From Collybia mongolica (Eukaryota > Basidiomycota > Agaricomycetes > Agaricales > Clitocybaceae): 64,000 bases of DNA. The stretch lies in contig JAAXNY010000013.1 of assembly GCA_013420905.1 (NCBI GenBank), positions 186,001-250,000 on the forward strand, given 5' to 3'. Position 1 is the first letter of the stretch. The number at the start of each line of letters is the position of its first letter. A program made the translations under genes and the position numbers. Below are positions 1 to 11,242 of the stretch, in pieces. The notes below the pieces were generated by a model. The model saw only the letters and a program-made list of their open reading frames with translations. It did not search any database and was not told where the DNA came from.

Positions 1-167
1 TTGGTACAACGGCGGTGCGCATGCGTATGGGACGTAATATTTGTTGATACCTACATTGCTCATATCTTGTATTCTCGTTGCTTGTATCTTGTATTCTTGT
101 GCTCGCAAATTCAAAATTATTCTTTCTATTGCAGTAAAATATTTAAGTTGATGGAAGTGTTAGATAC

Positions 168-549
168 AAAAGGTCTCTGCATGAATGGGACTCAATGACA
201 TCCTCAAGGCCAGCCATTCCATGGCACAATACATCCTCCAAGGCTTTCAGGACATTAGAGATCCCCACTCCAATTTGTTCACAACACACCAACTCTTTTC
301 CAACCCCCTTATCCTGCAGTACATGGCCCTGATATTGTTGAATGCATTTTTGAAGGCGCTCGACAACAATGGTAGCATCACGGAAGGTGTCGTTGGTGCA
401 GTTTATAAGGTAGCAGTGGTAGAGAGCGTCAACAAAATGGAAGGGGGATTCACCCATAAGCGCTGTGAATGCCAAAGCAACCCTTTCAGCCCATTCACAC
501 CAGTAATCAGGGTGGCTGCTAGTGAAAGAACCGAGGTAAGGGACTGTAG
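168..549 (-). CDS. Unrecognised internal exon-like reading frame
   Basis: An open minus-strand frame runs from a plausible acceptor (ATGCAG just upstream of 549) to a plausible donor (GTATCT after 168). The translation has ordinary globular composition, with HPDYW near its start followed by aromatic and charged residues. It has no signal peptide, TM segment or motif I can place. It is not a low-complexity shadow, and the overlapping plus-strand frame is less protein-like. It may be part of a transposon-associated gene, since the next 9 kb are mobile-element remains, or the edge of a host gene continuing to the left. No function is assigned. Confidence 0.35.
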
Positions 550-1325
550 CTGCATGTAGAACATATCAGCTTACTGGGGTTTGGTATCTCGGTCAACTAG
601 ACTCTCCGGCTTCTCACAAGCACACGGAAGCATTACTGAGGCCCTGTGAGAGTAGAATTACTTAAAGGGTCAACTCATCATGACCCCTGTGCTTGCCTTT
701 GAACGTCTTTGCAATACTTAACACTTTGCCGCGCGCGCACGGCTTTCTTAGCCCTATCCATGAATATAAATTCAACCACCAATTTTGAGAACGAAGGACT
801 CAATGTACTTATCATAATGACGTTTGCTTGCCGTTTTTCTTTGGGAGTGTGGTAAAGTCTGGGGCATCCCATCTTGAGCAATAGTAAAGGGCGTGTTACG
901 TCCAAGTTAGTTAATGATGATTGCACCATCTGACTTTTATGCTCACCTGATTATTTCCTTCATAGGTGCTTTACAGGCTCAATTTCAGCATAGTAAAATC
1001 GCTTTCTTTGATGTTGCACACTTTCAATGGATTTATCAAGCATTCTTTACATTTCGAGAGCCTTTTCGTGCACCATTAGTTAGTTTATTACAAGACTTGT
1101 AGAACAGGCATCCAAGGAACGTTTGTACGTTGTTTGGTTCCTTCTATAGCCTTGCTTTGATCTCAACCAGGCTTTTTCCCATTCTTTTCTCCCACTCTTT
1201 CTACCTCGAACTCATCCCGGCACTGCTGTGGAGGTCATCAAACAGCAAGTAACTCTAAGTTTAAACCGTCCGAGGTAAGTACACATCTCCATATGTCTTG
1301 ATCAATCATATTACATGGACCCTAG
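550..1325. other. Gene-free stretch
   Basis: No convincing coding frame; only short ORFs. GTAAGT near 1274 and an acceptor (CCCTAG) ending at 1325 suggest that an upstream exon of the next gene ends near 1273, but that exon cannot be delimited. Confidence 0.4.
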
Positions 1326-1879
1326 ATCTTTCCGATGTCACGGAGCCTTTTCCTCAAACCGTCGGCAACTAAAAACATCTTTCCAAAGGGCTGGGTTGCC
1401 AAACAAGCGCAGGATAAATATCTTGAGTATGTTACCCCATATTACGCCATTGCACACAAGGCCAGCTTGCGGAAGCAATTCCTCGAGACCTTCTACACTG
1501 TCTGGTTCGACCGCTTTCTGGTCACTGTGGAGAGTGAAGACGAGTACAAGTTGAATTGGGCCATTTTGGTACAACAAGATGTATGTGTAAACAATGAGAT
1601 TATATCCCCATGCATTTCACTAAATAATTGTATACTCAGTTCCTCGCCAACAAGCTCCTTTGGGCTGGGGCATGTAAAACAACTCCCCCTATGGACCACT
1701 GGGAAGACGTTATTGATCTTAAAGCGGATCGGGAGTCCAGGGTACATCTTTACCTGTTGATGTTGAACATATGCTGATTTATTTCTTCCCAGCATGCGTG
1801 CTATTACCGCTGCCATGAAATGGGGATACATCTCAATGAGTACCAATACCTAGACACTATTGAAAAAGCAGAGGATTGA
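1326..1879 (+). CDS. Hypothetical basidiomycete protein, three-exon fragment
   Basis: Three exons join in phase 0 with canonical splice sites: 1326-1580, 1640-1741 and 1793-1879. Exon 1 contains FPKGWVAKQAQDKYLEYV, a segment type I associate with many transposon-linked hypothetical proteins in Agaricomycetes (recollection, not a search). Exon 3 begins HACYYRCHEMGIHLNEYQY. The frame meets TGA at 1877-1879, yet the same frame continues protein-like to TAG at 1958-1960. The TGA may therefore be a mutated codon (CGA to TGA would fit). The 5' exon or exons are missing or unrecognised. Function unknown. Confidence 0.45.
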
Positions 1880-2120
1880 TTACCAGTCTCAGCAGAAGAT
1901 AATATGAATGTGTGGGCAGAGGCTATGACTTTTGATGCTAATATTTTTGACACTACCTAGGTATTTCTTAGATAATGTAGCCAGTACTATTGAGGAGCAT
2001 GCTTTGAACAGTGTTTTTTCGTGCATCATGTTGTGCTGATTTTTGTCACATGCACGGTCACATGCCAAATCACCATGTGGTGCCTGTGCAATGTGTGGTT
2101 CTACTAGGACCAAGTTTACA

Positions 2121-2359
2121 TTTGCAGCTATAGACTGCATGCTACTCTCTTCTCGTTTTGACAGTTTCTTCTTGTCTCTTGTCACCCTTCCTCTTCTTGC
2201 CTGCCTCCCATTTACTCCTCTTTTTACTCCTCTTATCATCCTTTGCAGTTATAGACTGCATGCTACTGTCTTCTTGCTTCAACAGTTTTGTCCCGTCTCT
2301 TCTCACCCACCTTCTCTTTTCTCTTCTTGCCTGCCTCTCATTTACTCGTCTTATCATCA
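2121..2359. repeat. Two-copy tandem repeat, unit about 120 bp
   Basis: Two adjacent diverged copies, roughly 2121-2242 and 2243-2359. Each begins GCAG(C/T)TATAGACTGCATG, continues through pyrimidine-rich sequence with CTTCTTGCCTGCCTC, and ends in CTTATCATC. It lies just upstream of the KDZ gene and could be part of that element's 5' non-coding region. The overlapping ORFs are Ser/Leu-rich artefacts of the pyrimidine bias. Confidence 0.75.
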
Positions 2360-3757
2360 TGCGTCAACTTCTCCCGCAGCACATTGCTTCACTAGGGGTT
2401 TATGAGTTATTCAACCAGGTTTAAATAGGACAGACAGGTACATCTCGAAACATCCATCTTTGTATTGATGCTACAACTCAACTTGTATTGTTAACCCAGT
2501 TTCAAAATTCACATGCGTTGCAACAACAAAAGGTTACGCCCCGATGTGGATGTGTACTATGCTGCGCCAGAGCTGCCTCCCAATTCTCAAAACCCACAAG
2601 ATGTTGTCCACCGCCACATCGCTTTCAAAACCAACCCTTCAGGTGTTACTCATAATCGTATCCTCATCACCGTACTTAGAGTAGCGTCACCTCCATCAGT
2701 AACCCCCGATACTCTCATCCACAACGCAGACACCATCAATATGATGGATGCTAATAATCCACCAGACTTATGCGATGTTGACAATGATGATAGTGATGAC
2801 AAATATCCTTACAACTGGATGGACCCAATTTTTGTGCAGCGACAAGCAGTGACAGGTAGTGTAAACACATTGCCACAAGACAACAAACAGCCCAAGCAGA
2901 AAGCACGGCTTCCAACGGTATGTTTTGCTTCACCTTTTTTTCATCTCATCTTTTTTTAACAATGTGCAGGATACACCTTTGCATCATTTTGTCCCTCAAA
3001 TCGACCAGTTTCTCCACAAGATCATATGACATGAAGCATGCTACCATGTTGACTCTAGATGCACTGCATGTGCTGTTGATGGGGCCCTGCTGTACCGTTG
3101 TGCTGACTGCTATCACACATACCAGTTGTGTGGTCAGTGCGCTGATAGGGCCCGAAATTGTTTGCACTTATAAAGTCGACAAGTAAGGCTATTAGTGTCA
3201 TTTCTAATAACCAAGTAAGCGGTAATAAAGGATTAGAGTCGAGCTCCAAGACGGCTAATCAGAGTGAACTAGTCTAATGGATAATACACTATCAGTACAG
3301 AGGACTATGAGTACGGTCTATTATTAGTCCTATTCACCATGCCCGGTTACAACCTCGGTGTCTTAGTTCATAAGTAACCGTTGTAGTATGATATCATTAG
3401 TCCGGGGATCATCATTAATAGGAGAAGTAATTGTAAATTCGGGACTTGCACAACCCGATCCTAGTCAGGGGTACTTGGTGTTAACTACCGGAAGCGACGG
3501 GACACCGTGAATAACAACCGGGACAATCAGGGGGAGTAAACGACAGTGCCGCGCTGTTTTAAATAACAAAGCACGCGGTCGGGACTTGATAAGAGTTTAG
3601 CCCGCTCTTTCAATATTTGATAAGTAACCAGTAAACGACATAATTGGCACGCGTGGCGCGCGCGCCAAGCTGTAGTAGACGCGTCGGTATTGAATACAGA
3701 TCCTTGGCGCGTGGGAGCGCGGTTCCGTGTAAAATTTACAATTCTGTATGATATTTA

Positions 3758-3969
3758 CAGTGGCTCAAAAAACTGCCCCAATGTTTGTACATTTTTGAAA
3801 GATCAATATGGTATGAAGTGCTGACATAAGCAGGGGACCTGGGGTAATTATGTAAGATACTATGACATCGTGGCTTTCCAATGGACCCTGGATCATGTGA
3901 TTTGGATCAATATCCATTAAGCTATAAGCCAAACAAAATGGTTACTTATTGGGGCAGTTTTTTGACCCT
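3758..3969 (+). repeat. Left TIR of Tc1 copy 1
   Basis: Begins CAGTGGCTCAAAAAACTG and ends in TTTTTTGACCCT. Pairs over its full length with 5154-5365 with about six or seven mismatches. The outer motif is repeated in inverted orientation at 3949-3966. Confidence 0.9.
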
Positions 3970-4118
3970 TATCTTATTTTCCATTATTCTGGCATTTATG
4001 ATCCAATGCAAGAACATTATGGACTGTGGGAAGAATAAACAATGTCATGTGACTTTATTTGTATCAATTTGACATGTTGGAATTGGTTCAATCATCTTCT
4101 TGACCTCTTACCACCATC

Positions 4119-5138
4119 ATGAAAGCCATTTCTACTGCTCAGCACAATACTGTTGTTTCTCTCCTCAATGAGGGCTATTCTCAGCGTCAAATCAAGGAGA
4201 AAACTGGTCTAGGGAAGGGTACCATCAGTGGGATCAGCAAAGATGTGGATGGAAACAAAGAAAACAACCTTGGTGGCCGCCCCTCCAAGCTGTCTGTTCG
4301 TGACAAACAGTCAATTATTCGTCAAATCAAGTCAGGGAAGCTTGATAATGCAGTTCAGGCTACCCAATTCATCAATGGCATCATCCCCAATCCTGTCACA
4401 CCCCAGACAGTCAGAAATGCACTCAAGGAAAATCAATTTTATGCTGCTACAAAGAGGAAAGCTCCTCTTCTCAAACGAGCCCATCGCATCCGGCGTCTCC
4501 AGTTTGCAAAATATCATGAAAGCTGGACTGTGGAGGACTGGAAAAGGGTTCTATGGACAGATGAGACCAAAATCAATAGGATTGGGTCAGATGGAAAGGT
4601 TTATGTCTGGAAACAAAGGGGAGAACCACCATCTGATAGAACAACATCACCTACTGTCAAACATGGAGGAGGAGGAAACCTCATGGTATGGGGTTGTATG
4701 GGGTGGAATGGAGTGGGAAAGCTCATAGAGGTGCAGGGGAACATGGACAAGGTTCAATACTGTGAAATTTTGGAGAGTGGAGTTCAGGAAAGTTTTGAGA
4801 AGTTGGAAATGGTGGATGGCGAGTGCTACTTTCAGCAAGATAACGACCCCAAACACACATCTGGACTGGCCACACAGTGGTTTGAAGACAACAACATTCA
4901 AGTCCTTGGCTGGCCTGCCCAATCCCCTGACATGAATCCAATAGAACACCTTTGGGAACATCTCAAGCGCCGTCTTAAAGAATATCCGACACCACCCAAA
5001 GGAGTACATGAGTTGTGGGATAGATTGGCTGAAGAGTGGGGTGAAATTCCACCAGAGGTATGCCAAAACCTGATAGAAAGTATGCCCAGGCGGATACAAG
5101 CAGTTATAAAGGCAAAAGGTGGTCATACAAAGTATTAG
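4119..5138 (+). CDS. Tc1-family DD34E transposase, intact
   Basis: A 339-aa protein in one exon. The N-terminal half (about residues 1-110) is the paired-like helix-turn-helix DNA-binding region (AQHNTVVSLLNEGYSQRQI, then GGRPSKLS). The RNase H-fold catalytic domain follows with the triad D in WTDET (about 150), D in QQDNDPKHT (about 241) and E in NPIEHLW. Thirty-four residues separate the second D from E, the DD34E signature of Tc1 elements. The ATG at 4119 gives the usual family length. The protein would cut and paste the surrounding element at TA. No stops or frameshifts are visible, unlike the two other Tc1 copies in the window (37411-38430 and 53955-54495), so it could supply transposase to relatives. 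Confidence 0.95.
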   Translation: MKAISTAQHNTVVSLLNEGYSQRQIKEKTGLGKGTISGISKDVDGNKENNLGGRPSKLSVRDKQSIIRQIKSGKLDNAVQATQFINGIIPNPVTPQTVRNALKENQFYAATKRKAPLLKRAHRIRRLQFAKYHESWTVEDWKRVLWTDETKINRIGSDGKVYVWKQRGEPPSDRTTSPTVKHGGGGNLMVWGCMGWNGVGKLIEVQGNMDKVQYCEILESGVQESFEKLEMVDGECYFQQDNDPKHTSGLATQWFEDNNIQVLGWPAQSPDMNPIEHLWEHLKRRLKEYPTPPKGVHELWDRLAEEWGEIPPEVCQNLIESMPRRIQAVIKAKGGHTKY

Positions 5139-5153
5139 ATAGAAAATTAATAG

Positions 5154-5365
5154 AGGGTCAAAAAACTGCCCCAATGAGTAATCATTTTGTTTGGCCTATA
5201 GCTTAATGGGTTTTGATCCAAATCACATGATCCAGGGTCCATTGGAAAGCCACGATGTCATAGTATTTTACATAATTACCCCAGGTCCCCTGCTTATGTC
5301 AGCACTTCATACCATATTGATCTTTCAAAAATGTACAAACATTGGGGCAGTTTTTTGAGCCACTG
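5154..5365 (-). repeat. Right TIR of Tc1 copy 1
   Basis: Inverted partner of 3758-3969. It starts 16 bases after the transposase stop codon and ends ...GAGCCACTG against the TA duplication. Confidence 0.9.
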
Positions 5366-8300
5366 TAGTTTGTACATTATAAATAGACTGTAGATGAGTA
5401 GCACTAAGGTAAGGAATCTTGCCCCCACTTCGCGCAACTATAGAGTATACAAATCACATTTGTTAAAACACTATTGCGTGCCCGAATTAAGGATCAGATT
5501 GCTTCAACGTGTCTTGATTGGAATTGATTGGAGAACCACAGAATTAAAGAAACTTAGTTCACTTGGAACTTAGTACCGTATTGTCCGTTGGAATTACTAG
5601 GCACTTGGCCTTAGTGCACTTGGCACTGTATTGTTTGATAAGTCGCTTGGACTTATAGATCCGCTTGGGATCACTAATAATTGAACGTACACTTGGTACT
5701 CAGTCTATTGGATCGAGAGATATTATAAATATACCTAGCAGGTTTTTGAACCTGTGTTGAAGCTTTTGTCTAAATCGAACCCGTCGAGAGATCATTGGAA
5801 AGGGCTTTGGCTAGTACTATTCAAAGCTTAGTGCTTCTAAGCACTTGAACCCGAACTCAAAACAGGCGATTCCTACTGTTCGTGTGTTGATTGTTAGGTT
5901 TGGTGTGTGTGTGAGAGAGATTACATTTCATAGCATCAGCGCACTTATAGCCCAGGAGCCCCCTTTCAGCGCCGTGTGCTCACATGTAGGCTCCCCTTTC
6001 CATTGTATCCAGGTATATATTTTTCTTGTCGCATTTGTTCCTCTCTTCTCATGCTGTTAGTAGGCCTGGACAGGAACATACTGGGCAAAGTCACCCCTGA
6101 AGGATCTTGGGTTGCGCATTCAACTCAACCATCCTTTGGGTGAACAGTGCCTCAAACTAGCCAAAGCTATGAAGGACGATTTTATTATCATTGATGTGGG
6201 CGGCATACACCGTGTTACAATCGATTTCTGCGACTGTCATTGTGTGTTCCCACATATGACTCAGCTATTATGTGCGGGCTTCTATCGTCATGTATTGTTG
6301 ATAATACTGGTACTTCCCCTCCTCCGGTAAGCACCATCCTTCATATTTCATTTTATTTTGACTAACGTGTGCCAGCACAGTATCAATATGTCACCTTCAT
6401 GAGGATGGTAAGAGAGTGGTGGCACCTGATGCTTCTCAAGCGTTCCAGCCGTGGCCATGATCCCACTGGAGTGAAAGGAACAAAGGAAGGTGAATGTGCA
6501 GTTCTCTGCCCTGCATGCCCTCAACCGGTCGAAATCTTCCTGAAAACTGGGAAGATGCCCCTGATTATAAACGGTATGTTGTTGCAAATCTCCTTGATTT
6601 GCCATAGCTTATAATCACTTTAGATGGCTGTACACCCTGTTTCTCAGCATTGACGCAAACTTCCGCTTGAAATGCCTGGATGTTTCAAATGATGTGCGTG
6701 ACCCGGGCCTCAATCATGGCTATGCGTACATCGTTGAGGAGAAGAAATTTAAGGCTCACCTACAAGAGTACGACACCTGAATCCCCCCAGAGCCTACCTT
6801 GACATGCAATAACTACAATACTATCAAGTCTGCAAACTCTCAGGGAGGCAAGGGTTTAGCGTCGAGTGGGGCTGGGACCGTCAACTGCAGTCGACACGAC
6901 ATGAAGTGACCCGTGTCAGTTGGAGACCTCCAAAAGGGCAAACGGTTAGTTCCACTATTTTCATAGTCACTATTGTGTTCCATTTTTTTTTGTTCTCTAG
7001 CTACGTGAATATGGACTACATCTTCTTATCGAGCCTACGGCAAAATGTCCCAAGAAGGATTGTAACATCATATGACATTGCTTGTCAATGGATTTGGAAC
7101 CTTCTGCTACGATGCGAGATCTATCCCCCCCACTTAATCGAAACTCTCATCATCAACTACTTGATCCCGAAATTCCACCTAGCTGCACATCAGCCCAGCT
7201 GCCATACAATCTTTTCCTTCAATTACACTCCGAATGTAGGACGAATGGATGGTGAAGCACCAGAACGCGGATGGGCAGCAATGAACCCAGTTGCCACCAG
7301 CACCAAAGAAATGGGGCCAGGTTCTCGACGTGACATTCTTGATGATCACTTTGGTGATATCAACTGGAGGAAGGTTACGGGTATGGGTGAGTTACAAGAT
7401 TGATATAGTTGACTATTTACTCAGACCATTTTGTTTTAGCTGCTACCTTGCTTTGTAGGTCTGTAGAGGCCGTCCAGGAACATGGCGAAAGGTCACAGCC
7501 TTCATTCAGTTTGATGCGTCGCTTCCTGAGGAGTCCACAGCTCAGTGGATGGTGATGGTAAAAGCATGGGAATCAGATGGGACCCAGCCTAATCCATTCG
7601 ACTGCACAGAGCGTCGTAAGCTTCTATTATAATGTGGCAAGTTTTTAATTATGTCAACTAGGCATCACTGAGCATGCAGTTCGTCTTGAGTTAGCCTGGG
7701 ATGATGCATCGTCAATCAATAATTCATTGCAAGTGGTTCATGAACATATGCCACCCAGCTTACTCCTCACCCAAGGCCTGGAGCTCAAGGAACATCAGTG
7801 CGTGAGCCTCACTTGTTCATTTTTTTCATGTCACTGACCCACATTATAGGCGTCATCTTTGCACTGATGCAAAGGCACTGGGCTCACACTCTACTGACCT
7901 ACAAATTGCCAAAGTTGTTGAGCGTGCTAGCTGTCTCAAGCAACAAATTGATGCTTGGTTGGCAGTCCAGCTCCTTTATATGCCAGCTATCTCCCAGCTG
8001 CGTGTCCCAGACAAGAGCGACACCTTGACCTCAGCGGTGAATGGAGAATTGTTTCTTCCATCGCAGGTGTTGGATCATATCCCTGTTTCGCAGGATATGA
8101 TGGAGTTTGAGTGGCGGCTATGTTTTGCGCAGGCTCACAATGTCCTTCATGACATACACCGCCTCATCCTGGTCCGCTCACAGATGTATGCTGCCAAGGA
8201 CCGCTTTTTGTGGGGTCAAAGTCAAGTCACACGGAGTCAAAATCTTGTCCTTGGTGTCCAAGCACGAATCAACGCAAACGTTCTGAAGTATCGCAAGTTC

Positions 8301-8884
8301 CAAACGGCTTTAGAGCGTCTGGCTCAGCCACTGGGGAAGGTGGGGTGGGATATAGAGATACAAGTCCTGCATGATGGCGATGTTCGGGGGTTGGCGGCTG
8401 CAGAAAGTGGCAGCTCTGAGGGTCGTGTAGCCATGTCATGGATATGGAAAACGAGTGAAGGGAATGGCAATTTCAACCCTGCTGGGCTGCGCATGCAAGA
8501 AGGTCAGTAAATGCTTTCAATACCGTTTGATCTTTTGACTGACTTGAATGGTCAGCACTTCGTATTGAGTGGTGCAGGTCTCGGGCGAGAGCGCATCACT
8601 GGCAGGAGGAATGCCTTTTGCTTCAGGAGGAAATGCGAAGGGTGAAGGAATTTTTCTCCTGGGAGGAGCGGCAGTGGATGGAGCGAGCAGTGGCAGTCAT
8701 ACCAGAGATGGAGTGGGCTCTTGCTGAAGGCCGGCGTGCCTATGCTCTTCGTCAGCGAGCTATCCGTGCACAACTCTGTGCACACTGCGAGACATTGTGG
8801 AAGGATGTTCCAGGTGAGATGGCAAAGGGACCTGGTCTTCCAGAGGGGCCAGGTGGTCAAAATTATTGTATTGAATGTCATTAA

Positions 8885-10077
8885 AGGATGTAATGTAGTA
8901 AATTCAATTTCTAGACAATTTTATTATGTGTGATAAAAAAACGGAAAACATATCAAATACACACAACATACAACAAAAGGGCCCTGAGGTATCCAACATA
9001 AACATGGTCCCCAAATGGGGAAGTGTTTTACATGGCCCATCACACGAGGAAACATTGAACGCAATGATGCATCGCGAGACCTGATGTAATCAAGATTTGG
9101 AGATTCTGATCGGAAGAGGCAGACATTGATTTGCTCTTCATCTTGGGCAGCCCTGAGCTCACTGTGTACAGTGGTGTGGACAGAGGAGCGAGGATTGTGG
9201 GAATTTTCTGGCCTGTGGTTGGGCACAGTGGTTTGATATATCAAGAACCCCTCTGTAATGACAGCCATTGATGAATTGGCTGTTATCTGTAAGTATAGTG
9301 TTTGATGTATCAGAGTGCCAGCTACTGGTGAGTGTATCACATTTTCCCGTCCCGAAACCCACCCTTGTGTTTTGATATAGATGTCATAACTGCGTTTTTG
9401 GGAATTATGGTCACATCAGTAAGATGACAAATTTCTTGTTCGCTTTTCGGCACTTTCCGGCACTTTTCGGCTTGACGACAAGTCTGCAAGTTTCCTCTGA
9501 AAATTTTTCCTATGTGTGGCATCACAATACAGCTCCAATACCCAAACTAGGTTTGTAGTTGGTCTTCAGGAATGTATTGAGTATGAAGTTCACCTGTAAG
9601 TTGATCCTACATATCAAAAGTTGGCCCATAGTTCCGAATTACGTTGTCACCATCTGTGATGGCAATGGCAATGGTATGTAAACACAGCGCATGTTCTGTG
9701 CTCGGAAACATGTAGGTGAAGGCTGTGGGGATATCCTGAGACCAGTCAACATGTTGTTAAGCACACTACTGGAGAAGCAATAAATTTCAAACAAATTTGC
9801 GTTGAGAACTTGTCGAAATTCAGACATAGCTTTTCAGCTGTTCATTTGCACACTTTTCGGACTTGTACAAGCTTGTACAAGCATGTACAAGCACGAAAAG
9901 AAATTTGTATAAACACTGATGCAGGCTGTATGCAAGGCTCATATATACAGCCTTGATGGCGATGTTTTGAAAAGTTCAACAATAGAACAACAGATCTGTG
10001 TAACTGATCACGGTTTTCTTGTTCTCGTATTAAAGCTCCACCTGGACTATGCCATCCGGATTTTCCCAATTATACCC
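8885..10077. other. Gene-free stretch between KDZ remnant and GH43 gene
   Basis: No supported gene. Two short direct-repeat patches occur: GCACTTT(T/C)CGGC-like units at 9440-9475, and three near-copies of TGTACAAGC at 9865-9893. The 3' part holds the GH43 promoter; no clear TATA box is visible. Confidence 0.4.
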
Positions 10078-11242
10078 ATGATTTTGCCATTCCTTACTTC
10101 GATTCTTGGAGCAGCCTCGGTGCTTGCTTCGCCAGTCAAGCGAACGGTCAGCAATGGCGCTGTGATCAACCGCGACTTCCCCGACCCAGGTCTCATGCGC
10201 AACTCTAGTGGCACGTGGTATGCGTACTCGTCCAGCTCCGTTGGACTCGTTCCAATGTCAAAGTCAACTGATTTTACGACGTGGTCCACCCCCACCAACG
10301 TCCTAAACAGTATTCCCTGGGCTGATGGGTGGGTACTGACGTAACTGTAATGAGGTATTCATGGGATTACTATCATATCTGTCAGCGCCGTCCGGGCTCC
10401 GGATGTGAGAGAGATCACCCCAGGCCACTACGTCATGTATTGTGAGTAACGCCCTTTCATCAAGATGACAATACTAACATGTAAGTGTAGTCACCGGCCA
10501 TCGTCGTGGAGGACCCGGCAATGACCACTGCATCGGTATTGCGACAGCAAGCTCGCCCAATGGTCCATTTACCGCCAACAGCAACCCACACATCTGCGAT
10601 CTCGCACATGGCGGTGCCATTGACCCATCCGGCTTCCAAGCACCTGGCGGCGCGCTCTACCTTCTCTGGAAGGTTGATGGTAATTCGATTGGTCAGAAGA
10701 CTCCCATTATGATGCAACACGTTGGCGCAAACGGATACGACCTAATCGGCTCACCTATTCAGCTCATCACCAACGACCCTGTGGACGGAGGCCTCATAGA
10801 AGCTCCATCTATGATTTACTGGCAAGGCTGTAAGTAATTTCAAGTATTTATTGGCCATGGTTACTTACTTTTATTGATTAGGGTACTACTTGTTCTTCTC
10901 TTCCAACAACTACCACAGCCTTTATTACGATATCTCCTACGCTGTATCGCGGGGTACTACAGGCCCGTTCACCAAGGTCCAGGGACCCAATGCCCCATTT
11001 CTGACCAGGTGAGGCTGAACGACTTAAACTATTGCTAGTGATCCCGGGCGCTGATGTCGACATTTTGCAGTGGTATGGCAGGTACAGCCGGACCTGGTGG
11101 AGCGACAGCTATCAACGTGTTAGATCAATACGTCAACATGGTGTTCCACTCACACATCAACGGCAGGGATGCTTCAAAAGGTCGCGCCATGTGGACCATC
11201 TCCAACGTTTGCCTTGGGGGCGGTGTTGCGAAGGCCTGCTAA
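10078..11242 (+). CDS. Secreted glycoside hydrolase family 43 enzyme (arabinanase/arabinofuranosidase type)
   Basis: Five exons (10078-10328, 10386-10441, 10491-10829, 10882-11008, 11071-11242) with consensus GT-AG borders join to a 314-aa protein. Residues 1-17 are a signal peptide (MILPFLTSILGAASVLA), followed by a possible KR processing site. The five-bladed propeller motifs of GH43 follow in order: RDFPDPGLMR with the catalytic base Asp, VRAPDV with the second Asp, HGGAIDPSGF, and IEAPSMIY with the acid Glu. The length suits a single catalytic domain with no added binding module. It probably trims arabinose side chains or arabinan of plant cell walls outside the cell. Exact substrate cannot be read from sequence. 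Confidence 0.88.

Larger units (their letters stand above)
3758..5365 (+). mobile_element. Tc1/mariner DNA transposon, apparently complete
   Basis: A 1,608-bp element flanked by the TA target duplication (3756-3757 and 5366-5367) with 212-bp terminal inverted repeats that differ at only a handful of positions. It encodes one uninterrupted 339-aa transposase with all catalytic residues. Each TIR carries the motif AAAAAACTGCCCCAAT at its outer end and an inverted copy at its inner end, a double-motif layout like the IR/DR arrangement of Tc1 elements that may serve as transposase binding sites. It sits inside a solo LTR and is therefore younger than it. The intact ORF and near-identical TIRs point to recent movement. 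Confidence 0.93.
3143..5938. mobile_element. Solo LTR (about 1.19 kb without its own insert)
   Basis: The non-coding insert begins TGATAGGG and ends GCATCA, so it has TG...CA termini. It is flanked by a 4-bp direct repeat GCGC (3139-3142 and 5939-5942). Excising it together with one GCGC rejoins the KDZ reading frame exactly (LCGQC-ALIAQEPPF). A TATAAATAG box lies near 5381. Subtracting the Tc1 element and its duplicated TA leaves about 1,186 bp with no internal coding region or second LTR, so this is a solo LTR. The superfamily (gypsy or copia) is not determinable here. Confidence 0.7.
2513..8884 (+). pseudogene. KDZ-superfamily transposase, broken by a nested insertion
   Basis: This matches the KDZ transposase architecture known from Agaricomycetes. 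The N-terminal acidic region (from 2513) is followed, after an intron near 2918-2968, by a Cys-cluster domain of the CxC2 type (RCTACAVDGALLYRCADC, then LCGQC). Beyond the insertion come LGLRIQLNHPLGEQC, VLCPACPQP, the YDIACQW motif near 7073, FSFNYTPNVGRMDGEAPERG, and a helical C-terminal region ending at 8884. The gene is dead. It has in-frame TGA at 3027, 6778 and 6907, a one-base frameshift near 6525, and an apparent deletion between 6285 and 6300 that removes the segment preceding DNTGTSPPP. A 2.8-kb solo LTR plus Tc1 sits between 3142 and 5939; removing it restores the frame across the Cys cluster. Each TGA stands where the family usually has Arg. Confidence 0.85.

Noticed and set aside
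3164..5949. The 9-mer GCACTTATA occurs at 3164-3172 and 5941-5949, suggesting a 9-bp target duplication (MULE-like).
   Set aside because: Ends defined that way show no terminal repeats and the KDZ frame is not restored. The GCGC/TG...CA boundaries restore the frame exactly.
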